DNA of 33,960 nt. Origin: Xanthobacteraceae bacterium (lineage in GTDB: Bacteria > Pseudomonadota > Alphaproteobacteria > Rhizobiales > Xanthobacteraceae). Position 1 is the stretch's first letter; every line of letters begins with the position of its first letter. The stretch spans positions 1-33,960 of the forward strand of contig JAIESC010000120.1 in assembly GCA_019746355.1 (NCBI GenBank), given 5' to 3'. Of the stretch, positions 1-8,258 are shown one piece after another. Position numbers and translations under genes: made by a program. The notes below the pieces were generated by a model. That model was not told where the DNA came from and searched no databases. It saw only the letters and a list, made by a program, of their open reading frames with translations.

Positions 1-579
1 CTTCAGCTCCGTCACCTGCGCTGCTTTTGCCGCTCGTTCCACAGCAAGCTCTCTCTGGTTAGCAGCTCAAGTCACGCGGGACCCGGCTGCCGGTTGCGAT
101 TTGCCGTCCCAGGCATCCGCAACGCGAACGCAGGGGACGACGCTTTCGTGCCCTGCCGCCTTCATGGCTTGAGCCAAGGAAGGTCCAACGGTTCGAACCG
201 ATCACGTCCGGTTGCCCGGACTTGCTATCGGCCTTACCCGTCTGTGCAGGCGGTCACAATTAAGCCGGACGTCCGGCACCTGCAGTCTTGGACAGGACGC
301 GGCTTACCGAGACGGGCAGCGAGCTTTTCCTTTTCCCTTCAGATGTCCCGGAGGATGTCCAAAAGGAATTCGGTCCTTCTCGCTGTACATTTCAGGAAGC
401 GCGCAAAGGCGCGCCGACAAGTGAGGCCGGCACGCCTATGGGCCACTATCTAGAACTTTTGTGCCGGTTTGCCAAGGGGTTTCACGGGCGGTTTCGTGGG
501 CCACTTGCCCAACAGTTTCCTTGGACTGTCAGCAGGCTACAGTCAGCATCAAACGTACCCATGAAACTGGGAGGTTTCT
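1..579. other. Intergenic/edge region without a recognisable complete gene
   Basis: No open frame here gives a protein I recognise, and codon use does not look like the neighbouring genes. On the minus strand, positions 42 to 1 read open off the left edge (possible GTG start at 42, charged Ala/Glu/Lys-rich start), which could be the beginning of a gene outside the window, but this is weak. An inverted repeat GACTGT-N9-ACAGTC lies at 524-544, 35 bp before the ATG at 580, and could be an operator for that gene. Confidence 0.4.
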
Positions 580-1779
580 ATGGCTGGCCAAGCCGACCGC
601 ATTCTCGTCACTCATGTCGGCAGCCTGGTCCGGCCGCCCGAGCTGGTCGAGTTCCTCAAGCTGATCGAGGCCGGCCAGCCCTGCGACAAGGCCGGTTACG
701 AGGCCTGCCTGAAAGCCTCCATCGACGAGATCGTCCGCCAGCAGGTGGAGGCCGGCGTCGACATCGTCAGCGACGGCGAATTCTCTAAGGGCCGCAACTG
801 GGCCTTCTACGTGCATGAGCGTCTGACCGGCCTCACCACCCGGAAAGCGACGCCGGAGGAGATGAACGATCCGCTGACCTCCGCTGGCGGCGGACAGGAC
901 ACCAAGGCGTTTCCCGAGTTCTACGCGGAGTACTATCGCGTGTCGGGCCTCGGCGCGCGGCTTGGCAACCGCTTTGTCGTCAACGGACCCCTCACCTACA
1001 ACGACACGTTCGTGAAGCGCGATATCGCCACGCTCAAGGCCGCTGCCACGAAGCACAAGGCAACCGGCGCGTTCCTGCCGGTGGTCGCGCCGGCCTCGGC
1101 GCTGCCTGGCGCCAAGAACGAGCACTATGCCGACGAGAAGGCGTTCCTGTTCGCCCTCGCCGACTGCCTGCACCAGGAATACAAGGCGATCGTCGATGCC
1201 GGCCTCACCGTGCAGATCGACGACGCGTTCCTGCCCTACATGCACGAGAAGATGGTGCCGCCGATGATCGAGGCGCAGTACCGCGCCTGGGCGCAGCTTC
1301 GCATCGATGCGCTCAATCACGCGCTGCGCGGCATTCCCGAGGAGCGCTCGCGCTACCACATCTGCTGGGGCAGCTGGAACGGGCCGCACGCCTTCGACGT
1401 GCCGTTGAAAGGCATCGTCGATCTCCTGCTGCAGGTGAAGGTCGGCCACTACAGCGTCGAGCAGGCCAATCCGCGTCACGAGCACGAGTGGAAGGTGTGG
1501 CAGAGCGTGAAGCTGCCGCCGGGCAAGAAGCTCATTCCCGGGGTGATCAGCCACGCCACCAATATCGTCGAGCATCCCGAGCTGGTGGCCGACCGCCTCG
1601 TCCGCCTTGCCAAGGTCGTCGGCCGCGAGAACGTGCTCGGCGGCACCGACTGCGGGTTCGCGCAGAGCCCGTTCGCCAAGCGCGTGCACGAGAGCATCAT
1701 GTGGGCGAAGCTGCGCTCGCTGAGCGAAGGCGCGAGGATGGCGAGCGCGGAATTGTGGGGAAGAAAGAGCGCGGCGTGA
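580..1779 (+). CDS. MetE C-terminal-domain-like methyltransferase (cobalamin-independent methionine synthase II family)
   Basis: The 399-residue protein is a single TIM-barrel of the size of the catalytic half of MetE; full MetE is about 750 residues with an extra N-terminal barrel. It opens with the family signature THVGSLVRP. It keeps a full set of putative zinc ligands: HIC in the segment HICWGSW, the Glu of YSVEQANPRHEHE, and the Cys of GGTDCGF. By family knowledge such proteins move a methyl or alkyl group to a thiol such as homocysteine; short stand-alone members often act on other substrates, so methionine synthesis is not proven. The ATG at 580 follows GGGAGG at good spacing. It stands alone on the plus strand ahead of a convergent toxin-antitoxin operon. 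A second, divergent paralogue lies at 25603-26769. Confidence 0.85.
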   Translation: MAGQADRILVTHVGSLVRPPELVEFLKLIEAGQPCDKAGYEACLKASIDEIVRQQVEAGVDIVSDGEFSKGRNWAFYVHERLTGLTTRKATPEEMNDPLTSAGGGQDTKAFPEFYAEYYRVSGLGARLGNRFVVNGPLTYNDTFVKRDIATLKAAATKHKATGAFLPVVAPASALPGAKNEHYADEKAFLFALADCLHQEYKAIVDAGLTVQIDDAFLPYMHEKMVPPMIEAQYRAWAQLRIDALNHALRGIPEERSRYHICWGSWNGPHAFDVPLKGIVDLLLQVKVGHYSVEQANPRHEHEWKVWQSVKLPPGKKLIPGVISHATNIVEHPELVADRLVRLAKVVGRENVLGGTDCGFAQSPFAKRVHESIMWAKLRSLSEGARMASAELWGRKSAA

Positions 1780-1798
1780 GTTCTGCGGCGACCACATC

Positions 1799-2155
1799 CT
1801 AAACGCCGCCTTCGCCCACGTGCCGGCTTGGCTCCATACGCTCGTGCAGCACGCGCACGATCTCAATCACGTCCGAGCTGATGGCGCGATAGAAAAGGAC
1901 GTGAACGGGCCGGCGCACTTTGTCGTCGGGATCGTCGCTCCGTACATGGCGAACGTGGAAGCTGCGCAGGCCGCGCGAAAGCTCCGACCGATCCCTCGTC
2001 GCCGGGCCACTCGGTTCGGCCGCCACCTTGTGCAGGGCCGCGGTCAATGTCGCGGCATAGCGGCGCCTGCCTTGCTCGCCCCAGCGTTCCGTACTGGTTG
2101 AAAGAATCCGAATCAGATCCGCTTGGGCCGGGCCGGACAGCCGAAAGCGGCGCAT
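1799..2155 (-). CDS. parE: ParE/RelE-superfamily toxin
   Basis: This 118-residue basic protein begins MRRFRLSGPAQADL and continues with the ParE pattern of an N-terminal helix pair (ILSTSTERWGEQGRRRY) and a beta-rich C-terminal half containing RSFHVRHV and HVLFYRAISSDVIEIVRVLHERM. Known ParE toxins poison DNA gyrase; other members of the fold are ribosome-dependent mRNases. The target here is unknown. The ATG at 2155 lies 4 nt after the antitoxin stop, typical of a coupled operon. An earlier in-frame start would run far into the antitoxin gene and was rejected. The ending HERMEPSRH is the usual place for the antitoxin contact. Confidence 0.85.
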   Translation of the reverse strand: MRRFRLSGPAQADLIRILSTSTERWGEQGRRRYAATLTAALHKVAAEPSGPATRDRSELSRGLRSFHVRHVRSDDPDDKVRRPVHVLFYRAISSDVIEIVRVLHERMEPSRHVGEGGV

Positions 2156-2159
2156 CACA

Positions 2160-2438
2160 TCAACGCGAGCTGCGCTCGTCCGCCGACAATCCCTCGATGT
2201 ACCGGCCCAGCTCCGCTTCGCCGACTTCGACATAGTCGCCGCGAGCAAGAGCATCGGCGCCTGCCTTGATCTGGGCGCGCAGCGCCTTCAGCTTGAGCGC
2301 ATCTTCTTTGCGGCGCTGCTGAAGAGTTCGCAGCGCGTCGCGCACTGCTTCGCTGGCGTTCTGATATTCACCGGAGCGGACCATCTCATCGACGAAGGCG
2401 TCTTGCTCGACGGTAAGACTGATGTTGCGCGTGGGCAT
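2160..2438 (-). CDS. parD: ParD-family antitoxin (ribbon-helix-helix)
   Basis: The 92-residue protein starts MPTRNISLTVEQDAFVDEMV and carries YQNASEAVRDALR, the hallmark of ParD antitoxins (CopG/Arc-like ribbon-helix-helix). The N-terminal domain should bind the operator as a dimer. The charged C-terminal tail, about residues 50-92, should wrap the ParE toxin. The start at 2438 is chosen because GAGGAG precedes it and a promoter with a 15-bp palindrome lies just upstream (2462-2490); a longer open frame reaching 2606 has no such support. It is the first gene of the parDE operon, as needed for antitoxin excess, and is divergent from the reductase gene at 2624. Confidence 0.88.
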   Translation of the reverse strand: MPTRNISLTVEQDAFVDEMVRSGEYQNASEAVRDALRTLQQRRKEDALKLKALRAQIKAGADALARGDYVEVGEAELGRYIEGLSADERSSR

Positions 2439-2461
2439 GGCAATCTCCTCGAAACGGGCCA

Positions 2462-2490
2462 AATATAGCTCGAATGGCAAACTTTGCCAA
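2462..2490 (-). promoter_or_regulatory. parDE promoter with overlapping operator palindrome
   Basis: Reading the minus strand, TTGGCA (2490-2485), a 17-bp spacer and TATATT (2467-2462) form a good sigma-70 promoter about 25 bp before the parD ATG. A perfect inverted repeat TGGCAAA-G-TTTGCCA occupies 2475-2489 and covers the -35 box, as expected for ParD-mediated autorepression. Confidence 0.7.
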
Positions 2491-2560
2491 GGCTCGGACA
2501 GATCGTCGTCTTCGTCGAGCTGCAACCCGCCTGACAAAAATGCGGGCTGCAAGGGCGGAG

Positions 2561-2590
2561 TTGCGGCCGAGAAAGGCCGCATCGTAAGGT
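2561..2590 (+). promoter_or_regulatory. Candidate promoter for the glutathionyl-hydroquinone reductase
   Basis: TTGCGG at 2561-2566, an 18-bp spacer and TAAGGT at 2585-2590 lie 33 bp before the ATG at 2624. It resembles the TAAGAT -10 boxes noted at 7196 and 9572. The match is modest. Confidence 0.35.
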
Positions 2591-2623
2591 CGGCGACGTG
2601 CAGCATGGCGCGGGAGACGCGGA

Positions 2624-3610
2624 ATGGGACAGCTCGTCGACGGCAAATGGACCACCGAGAACGTCCTCGTCCAGCACGACGCCAAGGGACTCTACTTCAA
2701 GCGCGACTCCGTTTTTCGCCACCGCATCAGCAACGAGCCGGCCGCGGAATTTCCGGCCGAGGCCGGCCGGTATCACCTCTACTGCGCCGTCGCCTGCCCG
2801 TGGGCGCATCGCGCCACGCTGATGCGCACGCTCAAAAGGCTCGAGCCCTTCGTGACGCTGACCAACACCTTCCAGGAGGTCGGCGGCCAGGGCTGGTCGT
2901 TCGGAGAGCAAGGCCACATCGTTCCCGGCACCGACCAGCGCGTGCGGTGGCTGCACGAGCTCTACACCATTGCCGATCCCGCCTGCACCACGCGCGTGAC
3001 CGTGCCGACGGTCTGGGACGCCAAGACACGCCGCATCGTCAACAACGAGTCCTCCGAAATCATCCGGATGTTCAACACCGCGTTTTCCGGCGTCGCACAG
3101 CCGACGCCGGACTACCATCCTGAGCCGCTGCGTGTGGAGATCGACGCGACCAACGCGCTCGTGTTGAAGGGCGTGAACAACGCCGTCAACGGCTGCGGCT
3201 ATTCGATCTCGCAGGAGGCGTACGACGGCTCCATCAAGCTCTTGTTTGGGACGCTGGACGGTCTGGAGCAACGGCTTTCGCAGCAACGCTATCTGTGCGG
3301 CGACGTCGAAACCGAGGCGGACTGGCGGCTGTTTCCAAGCCTCGTGCGCTTCGATCCCTGCTACTACGTCGGCTACAAGTGCAACCTGCGCCGCCTTGAC
3401 GAGTATCCCAACCTCTCGAACTACCTTCGCGAGCTTTACCAGACGCCGGGCATCGCCGAGGTCTGCGACATCGAAGGCATGAAGCGCGGCGTGTTCAGCA
3501 AGGCCGGCCCTGTGGGCTCGAACGGGATCGTCCCGGTCGGACCGGCCATCGACTATTCAAGACCGCACGACCGCGATCGTCTGGCCCGCCGCATCCGCGA
3601 CGCGGCCTAG
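2624..3610 (+). CDS. Glutathionyl-hydroquinone reductase (ECM4/YqjG, Xi-class GST)
   Basis: The 328-residue protein has the family length and the signature CAVACPWAHRA with the catalytic Cys at residue 58 (CPWAH). The N-terminal half is a thioredoxin-like domain and the C-terminal half is helical, with WRLFPSLVRFDPCYYVGYKCN as the conserved substrate-side segment. Family members reduce glutathionyl-hydroquinones, and GSH adducts of aromatic breakdown products, with glutathione in the cytoplasm. ATG 2624 follows GGGAGA. This fits a strain that handles aromatics (gentisate dioxygenase at 21792-22838), although the gene is not linked to a quinone pathway operon. It is divergent from parDE. Confidence 0.92.
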   Translation: MGQLVDGKWTTENVLVQHDAKGLYFKRDSVFRHRISNEPAAEFPAEAGRYHLYCAVACPWAHRATLMRTLKRLEPFVTLTNTFQEVGGQGWSFGEQGHIVPGTDQRVRWLHELYTIADPACTTRVTVPTVWDAKTRRIVNNESSEIIRMFNTAFSGVAQPTPDYHPEPLRVEIDATNALVLKGVNNAVNGCGYSISQEAYDGSIKLLFGTLDGLEQRLSQQRYLCGDVETEADWRLFPSLVRFDPCYYVGYKCNLRRLDEYPNLSNYLRELYQTPGIAEVCDIEGMKRGVFSKAGPVGSNGIVPVGPAIDYSRPHDRDRLARRIRDAA

Positions 3611-3763
3611 CCGCTCCACCCCACTGCGCAGTGGCATCCCATTCCTTTCCCGATGGGCTGCATGCCACCGCCGCACATCGACGCTGCCGGGTTCGATGCT
3701 AGCCTTGAGTTGACCTTCACACGGCAAATCGTCGGCGACACCGCGGCGATGAAAGGGTCGGTT

Positions 3764-6055
3764 ATGCCTGCGAGCGTGACGTCCGGCCGGCAAATCGGCG
3801 TATCGCTGCCGCGGCTCGAGGCGCGCGACAAGGTCACCGGGCGCGCCGAATACACCCACACCATGCGCATGCCGGGCATGGTCCACGGCAAGATCTTCCG
3901 CTCGACCGTCGCGCATGGCCGGATCAAGCGGATCGATGTGAGCGCCGCGGCGCGCGTGCCTGGCGTGATCGGCGTGTTCACCGGCGAGGACATCCGCCGC
4001 GTGATCCCCGACCCTTATTACGGCCCGGCGTTCCACGACCAGCCGATCCTCGCGCTCGACAAGGTGCGCTTCGTCGGCGAGCCGGTGGCCGCGGTGGTCG
4101 CCACCGATCCGCATATCGCCGAGGCCGCGGTGGCGCAGATCGTCGCCGAATACGAGGAGATGCCGGCGGTCTATGACGAGGTCGAGGCGATGACCTCGCC
4201 GGTCCATGTGCACGAGCGGCTCCGGCCGGCCGGAAGCTTCGCCGACCTCAAGCATCTGAAGGACGTGAAGGCGACCAACATGGCGGTCGACGCGCGGCTG
4301 CGCCGCGGCGACGTCGATGCGGCGTTTGCGACCGCCGCGCACGTGTTCGAGCACACCTTCCGGACGCAGAAGTGCCTGCACCTCGCGTTCGAGCCGTTCG
4401 CCGCCATCGCCGACGCGCGCAACGAGCACGTCACCGTCCACACCAGTTGCCAAGGCCCCTCCTTCGTGCGGGCCGAGATCGCACGCCTGCTCGGCTGGCC
4501 GCAGAACCGCGTGCGCATCAAGGTGCCCTATGTCGGCGGCGGCTACGGCTCGAAGCTCTACATCAAGCTCGAAGCGCTGGTGGTGGCGCTGTCGCTGCTG
4601 GTGCGGCGGCCGGTGAAGATTGCGCTGACGATGGAGGAACAGTTCTACCAGATCACCAAGCATCCGAGCACGATCCGCATCAAGAGCGGCGTCGACAAGG
4701 ACGGCCGGGTCACGGCGCGCAAATGCGAAGTGTACTGGAACGGCGGCGCATATGCCGACGTCGGCCCGCGCGTGACGCACAAATCGGGCTTCGTCGCCTC
4801 CGGCCCCTACGACATCGACAATGTGTGGACCGACTCCTACGCGCTCTACACCAACATGACGCCGGCGGGCGCGTTGCGCGGCTTCGGCATTCCGCAGCTC
4901 GCCTGGGCCTATGAGAGCCACACCGACATCATCGCCCGCGCGCTGAAGCTCGATCCGGTCGAGTTCCGCCGCAAGAACCTGCTGCACGAGGGCCGTCCGC
5001 AGGCCAGCGGCACGATCCTCAAGGACGCGCCGCTCGGCGCGGTGCTGGACCGGCTCTGCGAACGGCTCAACTGGAACGCGCCGTTCGACCGCGGCTCAGG
5101 GACGGTGCGGCGCGGGCGCGGCGTTGCGCTGGCGCTGAAGGCCGCGATCTCGCCGACCACGTCGGTGGCGATGATCAATGTCGGCGCCGACGGCAGCGTC
5201 ACGCTCTATTGCAGCACCATCGACATGGGCCAGGGCTCCGACACCGGCCTCGCGCAGATCGTCGGCGAAGCGCTGAACGTGCCGGCGGATCGGGTGCGGG
5301 TCGTGCCGCGCGACACCGATGCGACGCCCTACGACATGGGCACGCTCGGCTCGCGCTCGCTGTTTCACATGGGCAACGCGATCCGCGCCGCGGCCGACGA
5401 AGTGCGCGCCAGGCTTGCGGCGCTGGCGCGCGAGGTCGGCGAGCCGGAGGGGTCCAATATCCCGATCGCCGAGCTGTTCCAGAAGCGCTACGGCATGCAG
5501 GCCGGCAACGTGATCGGCTCGGGCGCCTACAAGCCCGACTACATGCCGGCCAAGCACGAGACCGGCCAGACCACCAACATCACGCCGTACTGGATGATCG
5601 GCGGCGCGGGCGTCGAGCTCGAGGTCGACACCGAGACCGGACACGTGCGCATCACCAAGGCGGTGAACGTCATCGATTGCGGCACGCCGGTCAATCCGAA
5701 GATCCTGGAGACGCAGATTTCCGGCGCGTCGCTGATGCAGCTCGGCTTCACTTTGTTCGAGAAGATGCATCTCGACGGCGGGCAGATCATCAATGCGTCG
5801 CTCGCCGAGTATAAAATCCCCGGCATCGCCGACGTGCCGCAGGTCATGATCAACGAGTCGGTGCGCTCCTATCAGCAGAACGGGCCGTTCGGGGCCAAGG
5901 GCGGCGCCGAGTCGGCGACGCTCAGCTTCTCGCCCGCTGTCGCCAACGCGATCGACGACGCCGTGGGCGTGCGGCTGATGGAATTGCCGCTGACGCCCGA
6001 GGCGGTGCTGCGGGCCTTGCGGCAGAAGGCCGGCGCGCCGCTGGAAGAGGATTGA
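3764..6055 (+). CDS. Xanthine dehydrogenase/CoxL-family molybdopterin-binding subunit (orphan)
   Basis: This 763-residue protein is the large molybdenum-cofactor subunit of a molybdenum hydroxylase. The alpha/beta hammerhead domain comes first (LEARDKVTGRAEYTHTM, GKIFRSTVAHGRIKRID, VRFVGEPVAAV). The cofactor-binding domain follows with VGGGYGSK, GALRGFGIPQ, the MGQGSDTG segment, and GAKGGAES, whose Glu (about residue 716) should be the catalytic base. The start at 3764 has AAAGGG six bases upstream; ATG 3749 is also possible. No FAD-binding or 2Fe-2S subunit gene lies beside it, so partners must be encoded elsewhere or the protein works differently. A Bug receptor follows 52 nt downstream, which hints that the substrate is an imported acid. 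The substrate is unknown. Confidence 0.88.
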   Translation: MPASVTSGRQIGVSLPRLEARDKVTGRAEYTHTMRMPGMVHGKIFRSTVAHGRIKRIDVSAAARVPGVIGVFTGEDIRRVIPDPYYGPAFHDQPILALDKVRFVGEPVAAVVATDPHIAEAAVAQIVAEYEEMPAVYDEVEAMTSPVHVHERLRPAGSFADLKHLKDVKATNMAVDARLRRGDVDAAFATAAHVFEHTFRTQKCLHLAFEPFAAIADARNEHVTVHTSCQGPSFVRAEIARLLGWPQNRVRIKVPYVGGGYGSKLYIKLEALVVALSLLVRRPVKIALTMEEQFYQITKHPSTIRIKSGVDKDGRVTARKCEVYWNGGAYADVGPRVTHKSGFVASGPYDIDNVWTDSYALYTNMTPAGALRGFGIPQLAWAYESHTDIIARALKLDPVEFRRKNLLHEGRPQASGTILKDAPLGAVLDRLCERLNWNAPFDRGSGTVRRGRGVALALKAAISPTTSVAMINVGADGSVTLYCSTIDMGQGSDTGLAQIVGEALNVPADRVRVVPRDTDATPYDMGTLGSRSLFHMGNAIRAAADEVRARLAALAREVGEPEGSNIPIAELFQKRYGMQAGNVIGSGAYKPDYMPAKHETGQTTNITPYWMIGGAGVELEVDTETGHVRITKAVNVIDCGTPVNPKILETQISGASLMQLGFTLFEKMHLDGGQIINASLAEYKIPGIADVPQVMINESVRSYQQNGPFGAKGGAESATLSFSPAVANAIDDAVGVRLMELPLTPEAVLRALRQKAGAPLEED

Positions 6056-6107
6056 CCCCAATCGAGAACGGATTTGACGCAAAACCATGAGATGACGGGA
6101 GAGCGAC

Positions 6108-7085
6108 ATGACGAGCTTGCGGATCGACTTGCGAATCCTGGCTGCACTGTTCGTGATCTTCACCCTGTCCGGCACGCCGGCGTCGGCGCAATCGCAATGG
6201 CCGACGCGCTCGGTCAAGTTCATCGTTCCGTTCGGACCCGGCGCCGGCGCAGACATCGGCGCGCGGCTGTTTGCCGAAAAGCTTTCGCAGCGCTGGGGCC
6301 AGCCGGTCGTGGTGGAGAACCGGCCCGGCGGCGACAGCTTCATCGCGATCACGGCTTTCCTCGGCACCGATGACGACCACACCTTCCTTTACATTCCGTC
6401 GGGCAATTTCACCGTTCATCCGTTCGTGCACAGCAAGCTGCCTTACGACCAGAACCAGCTGGTCCCGATCGCGCGCGCGTCCAACACGATCCTCGCCCTG
6501 GCGCTCGCGAAATCGTCGCCCTACAACACCGTGCGTGAATTCACCGAAGCGGCGCGCGCCGCACCCGGACAATTCAACTCCGGGCTGGTCACAGGCCTGA
6601 CCGAATTCACCTTCTGGGCCTACACCCATCACGAAAGGCTCAACATCGCCCAGGTCCCCTACCGCGACATCAACCAGGCTCCGAACGATCTCGCCGAAGG
6701 ACGCATCCAGGTGGCGATGGCGTCGCTTGCAATCCTGCAGCCGCAGTGGCGCGCCGACCGCATCAAGCTGATTGCGGTCAACAACAAGGAGCGCACCGAC
6801 CTCGTGCCGGGCGTGCCGACGGCGCGCGAGCAAGGCTATCCGTCGCTGGTGTTCGAAGGGCTGCACGGCCTGATCGGACGCACGACCACGCCGAAGGATT
6901 TGAAGGAGCGGATCGCCGCCGACTTCAGGGCAGCCGCAGCCGACGGCAGCATCGGTTCGCGGCTTGCCGCCACCGGCCAGGTGATCAATGTGGGCGGTCC
7001 CGACGAATTCGCCGCCGCGATCGAGGAGCAGCGCGCGGCGGTGGCTGCCACCGTCAAGGCGATCAACTTCAAGCCGAAGAACTGA
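6108..7085 (+). CDS. Tripartite tricarboxylate transporter substrate-binding protein (Bug family) 1
   Basis: The 325-residue protein has an Ala-rich signal peptide ending near TPASAQS, then the Bug opening WPTRSVKFIVPFGPGAGAD, ENRPGGDSF, and the second-lobe motif AQVPYRDINQAPNDL. Bug proteins are periplasmic two-lobed receptors for carboxylates and related compounds that feed TctAB-type permeases or act as sensors. Its sequence departs from the consensus (PYRDINQAP rather than PYRGxGPA, VPTAREQGYP rather than VPTMAEAGFP), so its ligand probably differs from that of the next two receptors. The ATG follows GGGAGAG. It is closely linked to the molybdenum hydroxylase upstream, suggesting shared expression. 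Confidence 0.9.
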   Translation: MTSLRIDLRILAALFVIFTLSGTPASAQSQWPTRSVKFIVPFGPGAGADIGARLFAEKLSQRWGQPVVVENRPGGDSFIAITAFLGTDDDHTFLYIPSGNFTVHPFVHSKLPYDQNQLVPIARASNTILALALAKSSPYNTVREFTEAARAAPGQFNSGLVTGLTEFTFWAYTHHERLNIAQVPYRDINQAPNDLAEGRIQVAMASLAILQPQWRADRIKLIAVNNKERTDLVPGVPTAREQGYPSLVFEGLHGLIGRTTTPKDLKERIAADFRAAAADGSIGSRLAATGQVINVGGPDEFAAAIEEQRAAVAATVKAINFKPKN

Positions 7086-7099
7086 AAATCGGGCGCTTG

Positions 7100-7121
7100 A
7101 CCACCCACGCCGCCGGGTGGT
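7100..7121 (+). terminator. Possible terminator hairpin after Bug receptor 1
   Basis: ACCACCC (7100-7106) pairs with GGGTGGT (7115-7121) across an 8-nt loop, 15 bp after the stop codon. Only a short T-run follows, so termination strength is uncertain. Confidence 0.3.
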
Positions 7122-7173
7122 TTCGGCGGCCAGCCGGTCCCGCACGCGGCCATCGTGCCGCGGCACGGGACCT

Positions 7174-7205
7174 ATGGCGCGGCCCCATGGCGGCGTAAGA
7201 TCGCC
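7174..7205 (+). promoter_or_regulatory. Promoter region sharing boxes with the one at 9550-9581
   Basis: ATGGCG (7174-7179), a 16-bp spacer and TAAGAT (7196-7201) precede the receptor start at 7245. The segment GGCGTAAGATCGCC (7192-7205) is identical to 9568-9581, and the -35 side TGGCGC(G/T)GCCC is shared as well. Two unrelated genes (Bug receptor 2 and the dioxygenase) thus have near-copy promoters. Confidence 0.55.
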
Positions 7206-7244
7206 CCCGAACACCGCCGCAATAAACAGAACCGGGGGAACGTC

Positions 7245-8222
7245 ATGAGGACTACGATCGTGCTCGCCTGCACGGCCGCGGCGTGGCTCGCCGCGGCGCC
7301 CGCCGCATCGGCGCAGGGCGACAGCTATCCATCGCGTCCGATCACCATCATCGTTCCGTTCCCGCCGGGCGGCAGCTCGGACGTGGTGACGCGCATTGTC
7401 GCGCAGAAGCTCGCCGACAACCTGAAGGCCAATGTGGTGATCGACAACCGCGGCGGCGGCGGCGGCGCACCCGGCGCGATCGCCGCCAAGCAGGCGGCGC
7501 CCGACGGCTATACCCTGCTGCTGGCCAACAATGGCCTGTTCGCGATCCTGCCGGCGCTCACGCCCAACATCAATTTCGACCCGCTCAAGGATTTCCAGCC
7601 GATCACGCCGATCGTCACGTTTCCAAGCGTGCTGGTGGTGCCGGACGCTTCACCGGCCCGCAACGTCAAGGATCTGGTCGCGCTCGCGAAGAGCAAGCCC
7701 GGCGGCCTGAACTTCGCCTCGCAGGGCGTGGGCTCCGGCGGCCACATCCTCGGCGAAATGCTGCGGCTAAACTCCGGGGCTCCATTCACGCATGTGCCCT
7801 ATCGCGGCGCGGGCCCGGCGGTCAGCGACCTGGCCGCCGGCAACGTCGATCTGCTGTTCAGTTCCTATGTGTCGGCCATCGGCCAGGTCCAGGCCGGCAA
7901 GCTCCGCGTGCTGGGATGGACGGCGACCAAGCGCGCGGCGGCGTTGCCCGACGTTCCGACGATGGCGGAAGCCGGTTTTCCCGGCACCGAGCTCGAGATC
8001 TGGCACGGGATCGTCGCGCCGGCAGGCACGCCCGCGCCGATCGTCCGCAAGCTCAACGAGGAGATCATCAAGGCCGCGAAGTCACCGGAAGTCCTGAGCA
8101 AGGTCGCGCCGCAGGCGGTCGAGATGTCGACCTTGAGCCCCGCCGAGTTCGCCAAGCTGATCGCCACCGACATCGATGTCCTTGGCAAGGTCATCCGCGA
8201 CGCAGGGATCAAGGCGCAGTAG
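7245..8222 (+). CDS. Tripartite tricarboxylate transporter substrate-binding protein (Bug family) 2
   Basis: A signal peptide (MRTTIVLACTAAAWL to ASAQG) is followed by all usual Bug motifs: YPSRPITIIVPFPPGGSSD, DNRGGGGG, ASQGVGSGGH, THVPYRGAGPA, VPTMAEAGFPG and WHGIVAPAGTPAPI. At 325 residues it has the normal family length. The start at 7245 is chosen for the GGGGGAA just upstream and because the signal peptide begins there; the longer frame to 7155 is promoter DNA. It is closely related along its whole length to receptor 3 (10529-11506), with nearly identical signal peptides, so the two are recent paralogues. No TctA or TctB permease gene is in the window. It ends facing the adenylate cyclase gene. 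Confidence 0.92.
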   Translation: MRTTIVLACTAAAWLAAAPAASAQGDSYPSRPITIIVPFPPGGSSDVVTRIVAQKLADNLKANVVIDNRGGGGGAPGAIAAKQAAPDGYTLLLANNGLFAILPALTPNINFDPLKDFQPITPIVTFPSVLVVPDASPARNVKDLVALAKSKPGGLNFASQGVGSGGHILGEMLRLNSGAPFTHVPYRGAGPAVSDLAAGNVDLLFSSYVSAIGQVQAGKLRVLGWTATKRAAALPDVPTMAEAGFPGTELEIWHGIVAPAGTPAPIVRKLNEEIIKAAKSPEVLSKVAPQAVEMSTLSPAEFAKLIATDIDVLGKVIRDAGIKAQ

Positions 8223-8225
8223 ACG

Positions 8226-8242
8226 GGCTTCCCCCGGAAGCC
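8226..8242. terminator. Hairpin between convergent genes
   Basis: GGCTTCC-CCC-GGAAGCC is a perfect 7-bp stem with a 3-nt loop in the 36-bp gap between Bug receptor 2 and the adenylate cyclase, which converge here. It lacks a T-run on either side. It could act as a terminator in both directions. Confidence 0.4.
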
Positions 8243-8258
8243 GGAACAGGTGCGCCGC

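Noticed and set aside
185..205. GGTTCGAACC resembling a tRNA T-loop
   Set aside because: No cloverleaf can be formed around it; it is simply a short palindrome.
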